The translations under genes and the position numbers were made by a program. The notes under the pieces were generated by a model that did no database searches, was not told the origin of the DNA, and saw nothing but the letters and a program-made list of their open reading frames with translations. DNA of 22,246 nucleotides from Porphyra umbilicalis (Eukaryota > Rhodophyta > Bangiophyceae > Bangiales > Bangiaceae): the NCBI GenBank assembly GCA_002049455.2, contig KV919330.1, positions 1 through 22,246 on the forward strand, given 5' to 3'. Below, piece after piece: positions 1 through 8,689 of this stretch (positions are counted from its first letter, which is position 1; every line of letters starts with the position of its first letter).

Positions 1-36
1 GGCGGGCGCCGCCCCGCCGACCGCCGCCACCGCCCG

Positions 37-69
<33 letters not shown>

Positions 70-222
70 GAGGAGCGGGTCGTCCGCGCCATGGCGGCGG
101 CGGCTGCGGGGGGGGGGGGGGGGGGGGGGGACGCGCCGACGGGACGGCGGCAACAGGCGGGAGCGATGGGGTGGCCGCCTGCGTCGACGGGTGGAGAAGA
201 GGACGGTGTGCTGCCACACTGA
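1..222 (+). CDS. Possible 3' end of a gene entering from the left (partial)
   Basis: Frame 1 is open from the first base to a TGA at 220-222 (73 codons). It reads an Ala run, then VEERVVRAMAAAA, a poly-Gly tract from 23 consecutive G (108-130), and a hydrophilic tail ending in EEDGVLPH. The composition resembles the low-complexity C-termini of other proteins here, and the frame stays open across the G run. There is no recognisable domain, and in DNA this rich in GC open frames occur by chance on both strands. No TGTACA or TGTAAC element was seen soon after the stop, unlike most genes in the window. It could equally be intergenic. Confidence 0.25.
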
Positions 223-2032
223 CGGACCCGACGCCCGGCAGCCACGCGCACGCGCCCCCGCCTTTTGTGCTCTTGGTCGTCTGCGCGGCGACCGCGGGCG
301 GGGCGTGCCCCCCCGGCCGCCGCCGCCGGGGGTCCGCCCGCGCGGCCGGGCGGGCCCCGGCGGCGCCCGCAAATGGGCGCCTGCCACGCGGCTGACGATG
401 CGCAGCGGCGCGGCGGGGTGCCACCACCAAAAGCGGGGGCGGGGCGCCCCCCCGCCCGTTGCGGTGCGGTCGGTAAACGTGTGGCGCCGGCGCCCCGCCC
501 ACACCCCTGCGGATCCCCCCCCGCGTTGGTCCCCGTGGTGCCACCGACGGCGTGGCGCGCGCGGGCGGGCCACGGGGTGCGCCCCAACCGGGGGGGGTGT
601 GACGTTTGCGCCCCCCACCGCCGGCAGCGGCGGTCGGCAAGCGGCAAGCGGCAAGCGGCGAGTCGCCTGCCACCCCCGGCCCCATACGGTGCAAGCCCCG
701 CCCGCCCGCTGCGTGGCGCGGACCGTCGGGCGCCAAGCCACCGTCTGCCGTCCCCGCCCCGTTCAAGGGTGCCCGCTGCCGAGGCGCGCGCTCCGCCCAG
801 CGTTTGGCGCGCGCCACCCGTCACGGCATTGGCGGCGCCACGGCGAGGGCGCGCCCCCCGACGGACGGGGCGCCCGTGCCCTCCCGCTGTCCGCCGCAGC
901 CAATCTCCCCAGGGCTTCCACCGCATGGCTCTCCCGCGCAGACAGCCGCCGACGCGCAACGCCGCGCGCCGACCCGTGCCACCTGCGCGCGGCTGCAGCG
1001 GCACGGCAGTGCGTACAGTACAGCGCGAGCGGGGGCCGACACCCCGTGGCCGCGTCAGCCACAAACGTGTAAGCACGCGCGCCCCGACCGTCACCGCCTG
1101 CCCGGCACAGAGGGGACGCCCCGCCGTCTCCCGTCGCGGCCCGCCACGACGGGCAATGCCGCGCCCGGCGGGCGAGACGTGGAGACGAGGCGGGGGGGTG
1201 CGTCCCCCCAAATCCCGCCCCGGTGTCTGCGCCCGCAGGCCGCACGGGGTCACCTGTCGCGGCGGCACCCGCTGCCGGGATTTGCGATGGCGGGGCGCGC
1301 GCGGCACGCGCGGCACCGCCCGCCTGCAGCGTGGCGCCCGCAGCGTGACGGCGGCGCCACGCGGCCGCGCTGACGCGGCGACAAGTGGCCCCGCGCCGCT
1401 CCAAGCCGGCGCGGCAGCCCCAATCGCGCCGGCCGAGGCGCAGCCGCGTCGGACAGCTGACAGAGCAACGGCGGACGGAGGGGCGGGGGGGGGGAGGATG
1501 CGCAATGCGCGGCGCCCGCGTCTGCCGTCTGCCCCACGGGCGCCGTCCCGCGTGGCGCCGCCGCCCGCCCCGCGGGAGCCCCACACGCCGGCGGTTGCGG
1601 CAGCCGTGGCGGACGTCTCGTACGGGCGGGCCCCCAGGCGTCGGTGCTCGTGCGGCGTCACGCGGGGGCACGACCGCCCGCGCGAGCGCGGGGTGGGGCA
1701 GGGGCCAAGGCACTGTTTTTCTCGCCGGGCTGTTGCCCGGCGCGCGTCGCCGACGCGAGGCGCTGCTCGGCGCTCCTCCCCGCAGGCGCCGCCCTGCCAG
1801 CCGCCCGTCCCGTCCGTACGGTACCGTCCGTCTCCGGCCAACGTGCACAAAAAAATGGGCACAGCCCCAACGTCGGGCGTGACCGTGGGGTCTGCGGCCG
1901 CCGCGACGCCCGCCAGCCCCCACCGTCCAACAGCGGGCCTACGTTGCGTTACAGTACCACTGTGCGGCAGCGGCGGCCGCCGGGCGTTGCCCCACCCTCC
2001 CCCCCCCCCACCCCCCCGCCCCCCCCCTCCCC
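223..2032. other. GC-rich stretch without a recognised gene
   Basis: These 1.8 kb are extremely GC-rich, and long open frames exist on both strands only because stop codons are rare. None of the translations shows a recognisable motif; they are scrambled Arg/Pro/Ala/Gly. A small 7-bp tandem repeat (CGGCAAG, about four units) lies near 635-661. The end nearest the methyltransferase stop should hold that gene's 3' UTR, including the TGTAAC element at 1948-1953 on the minus strand. I see nothing else supportable. Confidence 0.5.
1948..1953 (-). terminator. TGTAAC, candidate poly(A) signal of the methyltransferase
   Basis: TGTAAC on the minus strand lies 79 nt past the methyltransferase stop. 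It is assigned by analogy with the TGTAC/TGTAA elements downstream of the other genes here and with the UGUAA signal known in green algae. Confidence 0.3.
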
Positions 2033-4271
2033 CTACGACGTTGGCGGCACACTGCCCGCCGGCGGCGGTGCCCCCACAACCGCGCAATAGTCGAGGTTGT
2101 GCGCCACGTACTCGAGGGCGCCCGCATCCACCTGCCGGCGCCGCTCCGCCAGCCACCTGCGTGGCCAGACGCACCGCGCGGAGCGAGTCAACGGGAAAAA
2201 AAAAAAAACCGACGGGCGGCGCATACAGAGTGTCAACAGGCACCCCGCAGAGCCGTCAGTGGGGCTGCACGGAGGCCCGCGGGGCGGGCCGCCGCGCCGA
2301 CGCACCGGCGCCACCCGCCGCTCATCGGGCGGCGGCGGCGGCGGCGGCCGCCGCCGACGCCCACGCTGCCCGCGGTCCTCGCGCGCACGCCACGGGTGGG
2401 CGCTCTGTCAGGCCCCCCCCCCCCCCCCCCCCCCAAACGTACGCGTCGACCTGTGGCCCGTCGCCCGTGCCGTCGGCGGCGAGCGTCGCGCCCATCATGG
2501 TTAGGATGCCGTGGAGGAAGTAGGCCTCATCGCCCACATAGCCGCCGCCTGTACAGGGGGGGAGAGGGAGGGGGGGGGGACGCCGCGCAGCAAGCAAGGC
2601 GCACGGCGCCGTAGAGCAAAGCGGGGCGCACCCGCAGCACGGCGCAGCACACGGGGCGGGGCCACCGCGGAGCGCCACCGCCAGCCCGCGGCCCGAGTCT
2701 CGTCAGCGCGGCTGCGCAGCGGTCGCCGAGGCCCCACTGGCGGCACCACGCACGCAATGCTCCCGCGGTCGCCGCGCGCCGCGCCGCAGGGACCGCGACG
2801 TCATCTGCACACCGACGGGGGGCCCGCCGCCGCGGGCGCGCGGCCCGGCAACGCCGCGCCGCGCTCAGGCCGCTGCGCCAGCCGCCCTCGTGGCGCCAAC
2901 CGTCCCTCCCCCCCCCCCCCACCCGGCCCTCCCAGTTAGGGAGCCGCGGCACGGCGTCGACCCCCCCCCAGCCACCAAACGTACCCGACGCCCGCGGGAG
3001 CACGACCCAGGAGGACCCCCCCGCACCCGCCACGGTCCACCCCCCCCCCCGGAGGACCCCCCCCAGGCGCCGCCCCGTGCGGCTCTGCCCCCCCCCCCCC
3101 CCGCGTCCATGCCCGCGTGGAAGCGCGCCTCCGCCGCATCGTCGTCGAGGCGGCTCCCCCCCCCCCCCCCGCCGCCGCCGTCGGCGGCGCGAGCGCCGTG
3201 ACGCCATCAAAATTGAGGGGCGCGTACAGCACGGCGGCGGGCACCGCCGCGGCGCCGGCGACCGCGTCGACGGTGGCGCCGAGGTCCGCAAACAGGTCGA
3301 GAAACGCCGACGCGACGAGCAGGTGGTAGGTGCGGGGGTGGGCGCGCAAGTGCGCGACCGCGTCGGCAACGACAAAGCGGACGGTGAGGGGGTGGCGGGG
3401 GTGGTCGACGGTTAGGGGCGGGGGGGGGGGGGGGGGGGGGGCCGCCGTATCCCCCGTATGGGAGGTTAGGTGGGTGGCCGCCCCGGCGACGGGGGCGGCG
3501 GCGGGGGCGGCGGCCGCACCGCTGCCGCCGCCGCCGCCCTGCTTTTCTGGGCTGACGACGGCGTCCCCGCCCGTGGTGGCGGCGGCGGCCAAGACGCGGC
3601 GCGCCTCGACCAGGTTGGACGCCTTGACGTCGACGAGGGTGTACTCGACCTGGGCGCCCGGCGGAAAAAAGTCGCGCGCCAAAAACTGCGTGTCGAGCCG
3701 ACCCACCGCGGGCGGGGCGGGGGAGGGGGGGGCAGCGTGGGGGGGGGAAGACAGACATACACACCACCGCGCGGGCGCGCACACGGGGGACGGGGTGGGG
3801 GGTGGGGGCGTCAGAGCAAGCACGAGGGGCATGCGGCGGGTCACCGCGACGCTGCCGGCGGGGCCCGTGTCGGCGGGCGGGGCGGCCGCCGCGCGCGCGC
3901 GCGGGGCGGCTGCGCGGCGTGGCGTGGCGCCGCGGCCGCACGCGACGCGCCGCGGCCGCCGCGTCGGGCGCGCGGGGGGCAGGGCGGCGCACGCGTCCCA
4001 CTGTCACTGGCCGCCAGAGCGGATGCGGCGCCTCCTGCCGACACACGGGCCGAAAAACGTGGCGTCAACGTACGCGTTGGAGCATGGCGCCGACGCCCGC
4101 GCCAATGTCCACGACGCGGACGGGCGCGTCGCCGGCGGCGGCGGCGGCGGCGGCGGCGGTGGCCGCCGCCGCCGCCGCCCACACCCGGCCGTTTAGGGCG
4201 CGGTCATCGACGGTGCGCTTGGCGTGGAGGTAGCGCGTATAGTCTAGGGGGGGGGGGGTGGAGGGCGTCAT
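2033..4271 (-). CDS. Class I SAM-dependent methyltransferase, four exons, prokaryotic type
   Basis: Exons, read on the minus strand, are 4271-4074, 3685-2985, 2548-2443 and 2156-2033 (TAG). The introns (388, 436 and 286 nt) all start GTACGT and end CAG, and their phases (0, 1, 2) match. ATG 4271 is the first ATG in frame with the conserved N-terminus DYTRYLHAKRTVDDRALNG. Motif I is VVDIGAGVGAM at about residues 53-63, the acidic motif II is YTLVDV, and then come HLLVASAFLDLF, AVLYAPLNFDG, SRTGRRL, SSWVVLP, DEAYFLHGIL and AERRRQVDAGALEYVAHNLD. From memory, this order resembles a methyltransferase family annotated mostly in bacteria and archaea; its substrate is unknown to me. Exon 2 carries a Gly/Ala/Pro-rich insert and two apparent frameshifts at 15-base C runs (3156-3170 and 3088-3102), both in the same direction. 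These are probably run-length errors: correcting each by one base gives an exon length that fits the splice phases. The methyltransferase call is sure; the exact exon 2 protein is not. Confidence 0.82.
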
Positions 4272-5292
4272 GGTGCGCGCCGCTGGGGAGGGGGGGGGGG
4301 GGGGGGAGGCTGCGGGGGCGGGCGATCGCCTGTGCCGGGGCGGTTTGGAAGCGCTGGGGGCGGTGGGAACCGACCGATCGCCTGCGCCGAGATGAGCGGC
4401 AGGCGGGCAAAAGCCGCACTGAATGAACTGGAGGCGGCGGCTTTGTGCACCAAGCGTTTGGGCGAGCCACGCAGTCGGGCATTGAAAGTAATTGCACACC
4501 TCTGTGCAAGGATTTCCGCGTGCATTTCATGGTGCGGAGGTCGCTCGACGACCTGATCCGACGCGCGCATGACGTCACCAAAAGTGTAATCACCCATCGG
4601 TGGCGTTGTGCGTTGCTCGACGCATCTGACCATGAAATATTCGTTTGATAATCAGAGACACCGATGTGAATCCATTCAAGGATCGACGTAATCCCAAGAT
4701 GGTGACTGAACCCGCCAACCAGCGGCTGTTGAGACCTTACAGCACCCGTCCCTGCCTGGTGATGGGGAGAGTGGCGATTGCAGACCACACGATTGTGACG
4801 TCCATATGCCTTGTTTGAAACTCTGTTCATTACGTGTTCCTGCTGGCCACATAAAAAGTGCACGGGTCGATGGCTTTTTTAGTTGTGGACATGGTGCGCT
4901 CCGTTTGCAGTGCCTGACCACATCTGCACGCGCCGCCAGCCCCGAGCGTCCGTCCGCAGCCAAACGCCGGCGCGGAGCAGCCGGAACGGAACGGCGCCGC
5001 CGACCTGCGGCTGTGAGCCGCTGTGGAGGCGCGGGAGGGGGAGGAAATGGCAGCGGGCGGCGCGCCAGGCCCACCCCTGCACGCGGCGGCGGCGGCTCGT
5101 CGTCACCCCCCCCTCTCGGGTGCGGATCAGCCGGGGCTGGAGGCTCCCGCCGCGCCCCACGGTGGCGGCTGCAGAACCAGGCCCGTGGGGGGCGCCATTG
5201 ACGCGCCCGCCCGCCGCCACCGCCGGGCGTCTACGCTGCGCAGCTCGGCGGCGTGCGCGCGACTGTGGGCGGCCCCGCGCGGGCCGCCGCGG
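4272..5292. other. Intergenic spacer between divergent genes
   Basis: This is the upstream region of the minus-strand methyltransferase and the distal upstream region of the plus-strand Ala-rich gene. From about 4440 to 4900 the GC content drops visibly and long homopolymers vanish. A palindromic CRE/bZIP-type site TGACGTCA lies at 4568-4575, roughly 300 bp upstream of the methyltransferase ATG. Open frames here (for example minus 4863-4204) lack the GC-rich third positions of real genes in this window and match nothing I know. I found no tRNA or other RNA gene. Confidence 0.45.
4568..4575. promoter_or_regulatory. TGACGTCA palindrome, candidate bZIP/CRE site
   Basis: This is a perfect 8-bp CRE-type palindrome in the lower-GC divergent spacer. 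A bZIP role is inferred from the motif alone. Confidence 0.25.
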
Positions 5293-5340
5293 CCAATCGG
5301 TCGCCCCCGCGCCCGACGGGTGACTTGGCCTTTTTTAAGA
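5293..5340 (+). promoter_or_regulatory. CCAAT plus T/A-rich box, candidate promoter of the Ala-rich gene
   Basis: CCAAT at 5293-5297 is followed 33 nt later by TTTTTTAAGA (5331-5340), the only T/A-rich block in the surrounding GC-rich DNA. No ATG occurs on the plus strand from here to 6024, so a transcript starting nearby would have a long ATG-free leader ending at the proposed start codon. The spacing is that of a CCAAT/TATA-like pair. Confidence 0.35.
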
Positions 5341-6023
5341 CCCCCCGCCGACCGCCGCCGACACGAGCCCCGCGTGCAGTGTCTGTCTGTCGGCTGCCAC
5401 CGCCCCCCCCCCGCCCCCCCGCGTCTTCTTTCACACGCCCACGACCGCCGGCGCCCAAGCCGCCGCCGGCGCGCGCGCGCGCCCCCGCGTCGGTGCGTGC
5501 GAGCCCGTGGACCTCCCAGCGACGGCGGTGCGCGCCTGCCGCCGCCGCCGAGACGTGCCGACCCCGGGCGCGGGGAGTCTCGCGCACGGCGGCAGCACAA
5601 CCGCGGGGCGGGCGGGTGAACGGCCCCCGGCCCGACCGGGCGGGCCGCCCCGCCGACGTGGTTGGCGAACGTGTCGCGACCAGACGCGTCAGCGGCTGTG
5701 CCCCCGTCGCGGTGCTCTTTTTGTCCGACGGGGGCGGCGTTGCGGTTCCCCCCCCCCCCCCCGCCCCCCCCCCCCCCCCCGCGCGCGCTCCCCGCGGCGC
5801 CCGCCCCCATCGCTTGTCTGTCGGAGCGGCGGTAGCACCACCGGCCGCCGCGTGCCCCGTACGCGGCGGCCGCGGCGGACGTGACGTGGCGACGACGCTG
5901 CGGTGTGGCGCTCGACGACGCGCTCCGTCCCCGTCGCTGACGCTCCCGTCGCTGGTGCTCCCGCCGACGGTCGTCCCCCCGCCAGACGGTGGGGACGGGC
6001 GCGCTGCTACGCCCGACGACCGT
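5341..6023 (+). other. Putative 683-nt ATG-free 5' leader
   Basis: I scanned these 683 bases on the plus strand and found no ATG. The stretch holds C-rich tracts, including long C runs around 5747-5780. It lies between a CCAAT/T-rich candidate promoter and ATG 6024. The reading frame of the downstream gene is also open upstream through this region, so a non-AUG N-terminal extension or an unrecognised intron cannot be excluded. Confidence 0.3.
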
Positions 6024-8445
6024 ATGGGGTTCTTTTGGTGGCCACCCCCCGGCGGCGGTGGCCGCACCCCCGTCGCCGCCGCCGTTGCGGCCGACGACCG
6101 CGTGCGGGTGGCGGCGGGCGCCGGGGCGCCGGCGTTGCCAGCGGCGGGGCGGCCAAAGGTGGCGCGGCCCCGCACGCCCCCGCCACCCCCTGTCGCCGTT
6201 GGGGCGCTGACCCGACCACTGCCGGCTGCCCAAGCGCTGGCGCTGCCACTCCCGGCCGCCCAAGCGCTGGCGCTGCCACTCCCGGCCGATTTGCCACCGG
6301 TGGAGCTCCCCTACGGCGGACCCGCCGACGCGGCACCGTCGACGCCGACGGCGGCGGAGGCGCCCGCGGGCGCCAATGTGGCGCTCCCCCCTTCCCCACC
6401 CCCTTCCCCGTCGGCGGCGGCGGCGGCGACGACGGCGGCGGGCGCGGCGGACGCGGCGGACGCGGCGGACGCGGCGGACGCGGCGGACGTGCACCCCCCC
6501 CCCGCCGCCGCCGCCGCGTCTACACCTGCCGCCGACGGCGCCGACGATGGGGCGTATGTGGCGCCGACGGACCTGGAAGTTGCCCTCCTCGACGCCACGG
6601 AAGCGCTCGTCACTGAAAGCGTCGACCTCAAGGCCGCCGTCGTGGCCGCCCGCGCCGACGCGGCGGCGGCGCGCGCCGAGGCGGTGGCGGCCACCGCGGC
6701 GGCGGCGGCGGCGCGCACCTGCTTCCGCTGTGGGGGGCCGCTCTTTGACGGCCACGCCGACGCGGGCGGCGGGGAGGGTGCTGCGGCGGTGGTGATGGGG
6801 GACGCCCCCTCGGCGCGGGGGGCCGCGTCGCCCGCGGGCGACGCGGGGCTGTCGTTGGACTCGGACTTGGACGGCGAGGCGGCCTGGGCGGGCTACACGA
6901 CGCCCCCGCCAGTGGCCGTGCGCGTCACGGCCGCCGGCCGGCGGGGGGGCCCCCTCGGCCGCGTCGTCGGCGGCGGCATTGACGGCGGCGGCCACGACGG
7001 TGGCGGGCGGGGCGACAAGGAGCGGCTGGCGGGCCCATCCCCGACGGCCATCACCTCCCGCTGCGGCAGCAGCGGCGCCACCACCGCCTCGACGGTCGGC
7101 ACGTCGACGGTCGGCATGCCGTCGCCGCCGTCGCCGCTGTCCCCCCGCTCCCCCGCCAGCAGCGTCTGGGCGGTGGCCCGCATGGCGGGCCACCCGCCGC
7201 CGCTGCCCCTCTCCGCGGCGGTCGGCGAGGCGGCGGCCGCGCCGGCCGCCGCTGCCGCCCCACGCACGTCCCCGCCCGCCGCCGCCAACGGCGCTGCCGA
7301 CGCTGACGCGGCGGGCGCACCGGGTGGCGCAACCGCAGCCGCCGCAGCCGCAGCAGCAACAGCCGCAGCCGCAGCAGCCGCCACCGCCGCGGCCGCCCGC
7401 ATCGCGGCGCTCACCGACGAGCGGGACGCGGCGGCCGCGGCGGCCGCCGCCGCCACCGCCCTCGCATCCGTGACGGCCGCCCAACTCGACGCGACGCGCG
7501 CGGCGCTCGACGGCGCCGACGCGGTGGCCGACGCGGCGACCGCCGCTGCCGCTGCCGCGTCGGCGGGCGCGTCGCGCCACGCGGCAGCGACGGCCGCCGC
7601 GTCGGCCGCTGCGGACGAGGCGGAAGCCGACGCCGAGGCGGCAACAGCGGCGGCTCGCCGCGCGACGCGCGGCGCCGCCGCCGCGTCGGCCGCGGCGGCG
7701 GTGCTGCGCTCCCGCCTCTGCACCGCCAATGGGCGGACGCTCGACGGGGTTGCCGCGGCGGCCGCGGCGCGCCGCGCCGCCGCCGCCTCGGCCACCGACG
7801 CCACGTCGGCGGCGCGCACGGCGGGGGCGTCGGCGGCCATGGCGGCGGTGCTGCGTGCGGCGGTCGCCGCGTCGGGCGCCCGCCGGCGGGTGGCGGTGGC
7901 GGCGGCGGGGGCGGCCGACGCGCGGGCCGTGGCGGCAGAGGCGCGGGCGGTGACGGCCGAGGCGGCGGCGGCGGCGGCGGCGGGCGCGGCGGCGTCGTCG
8001 GCGGCGGCGGCGGGCGCGCGGGGGCGCCTCGACGGGTGGATGCCGGGGCGCTTGTCGCCGGCGCGGGCGCCGTCGCCGGCGGGGGGGGGGGCGCTGCGGA
8101 TGGGGGGGGGGGGGGGGGGGGTGGTGGGGGGGGGGAGCCGACTGTGTCGCCGCCAGCGCCGGCGCCGGCGGCCGCCCGCGCGCGCGGTCGGCGGGGGAGG
8201 GCCGCCCGGCGGTGCTGCCGCTCGCGCGGGCGGCAACGGCGCCGCTCGGCGGCAAGGGCCGCTTCCGCCCGGCCGCGGTTGGGGGCGGGGGGGGGGGGGG
8301 GCCGGGGACGGCGCGGGCGGCCATCCCGCCCCCGCCGTCGCCGCTGGTGGCGGCGGGGGTGGTGGCGGCCGCGGGGGAGGGCGCCGACGCGGACGCGGGC
8401 GGGGGCGGGGGCTCGGGCGCGCGCTCCCCGCCGGGGACCGTCTAG
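6024..8445 (+). CDS. Ala-rich coiled-coil protein of unknown function
   Basis: ATG 6024 is the first ATG after a candidate promoter at 5293-5340. The product (about 800 residues) has a Pro/Ala-rich N-terminus with a perfect 30-bp duplication (LPAAQALALP twice), five copies of a 9-bp repeat giving Ala-Ala-Asp, and a segment LEVALLDATEALVTESVDLK leading into Ala-rich helix and a single CFRCGG (CxxC). A Ser/Pro linker follows, then a long Ala-rich helical region with ARIAALTDERD and QLDATRAALDGADAVADA, which looks like coiled coil. Frame 3 is continuous to the 20-base G run at 8102-8121. After it the likely frame changes (SPPAPAPAAARARG), and again near 8187-8195, giving a Gly/Ala/Pro tail to TAG 8443-8445. 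Both shifts are in the same direction, as expected if one base is missing each time. It is convergent with NOP58, which supports plus-strand coding. No family was recognised. Confidence 0.5.
6228..6287 (+). repeat. Perfect 2 x 30-bp tandem duplication
   Basis: Two identical 30-bp units (6228-6257 and 6258-6287) lie in frame in the Ala-rich gene and encode a repeated AQALALPLPA-type decapeptide. A partial third unit may lie just upstream. Confidence 0.85.
6444..6488 (+). repeat. 5 x 9-bp tandem repeat GCGGCGGAC
   Basis: Five perfect 9-bp copies, in frame, encode repeated Ala-Ala-Asp in the Ala-rich protein. Confidence 0.85.
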
Positions 8446-8551
8446 TCGTGCCGGCGCGGCACCGTGTTCAGGCACACTGCCAGTGGGGGGGCCGGCAGCC
8501 GGTGGGGTCGCCGTGAGAAAAAAGGCGGTCGCGCGGGCGTAAACACGTAAC

Positions 8552-8557
8552 TGTAAC
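8552..8557 (+). terminator. TGTAAC, candidate poly(A) signal of the Ala-rich gene
   Basis: TGTAAC lies 106 nt past the TAG at 8445, in the 244-bp gap between the convergent Ala-rich and NOP58 genes. The same gap holds A-rich tracts around 8517-8523 and 8634-8648. No equivalent element was found for NOP58 on the other strand. Confidence 0.3.
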
Positions 8558-8689
8558 ATTCCAAAAGAGACACACAGCAAGAGACACACAATCGAGACGG
8601 GGAAACGCGCGGGGCGAGGCGAAAAAGAAAGAGGAAAAAAAAAAAAAAGCAAGGCGAGTGGCGCGCTGCTCGGGTCGGCCCGCGCCGCG

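Noticed and set aside
265..2523. 752-codon open frame on the plus strand
   Set aside because: It has no motif, scrambled Arg/Pro/Ala composition, and competing long frames on the other strand. It also overlaps the 3' exons of the methyltransferase. It results from scarce stop codons in GC-rich DNA.
4204..4863. 219-codon open frame on the minus strand upstream of the methyltransferase
   Set aside because: It overlaps the methyltransferase first exon in another frame and shows no recognisable motif or host-like codon use.
6893..8236. 447-codon Ala-rich open frame on the minus strand
   Set aside because: GCN and NGC codons give Ala on both strands. The plus-strand version has the better coiled-coil pattern and is convergent with NOP58 as a normal gene pair.
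5127..8324. 1065-codon open frame on the minus strand
   Set aside because: It is almost entirely Arg/Gly/Ala and runs opposite the plus-strand Ala-rich gene, whose translation has acidic and heptad-like features and a plausible start and stop. This is a shadow frame.
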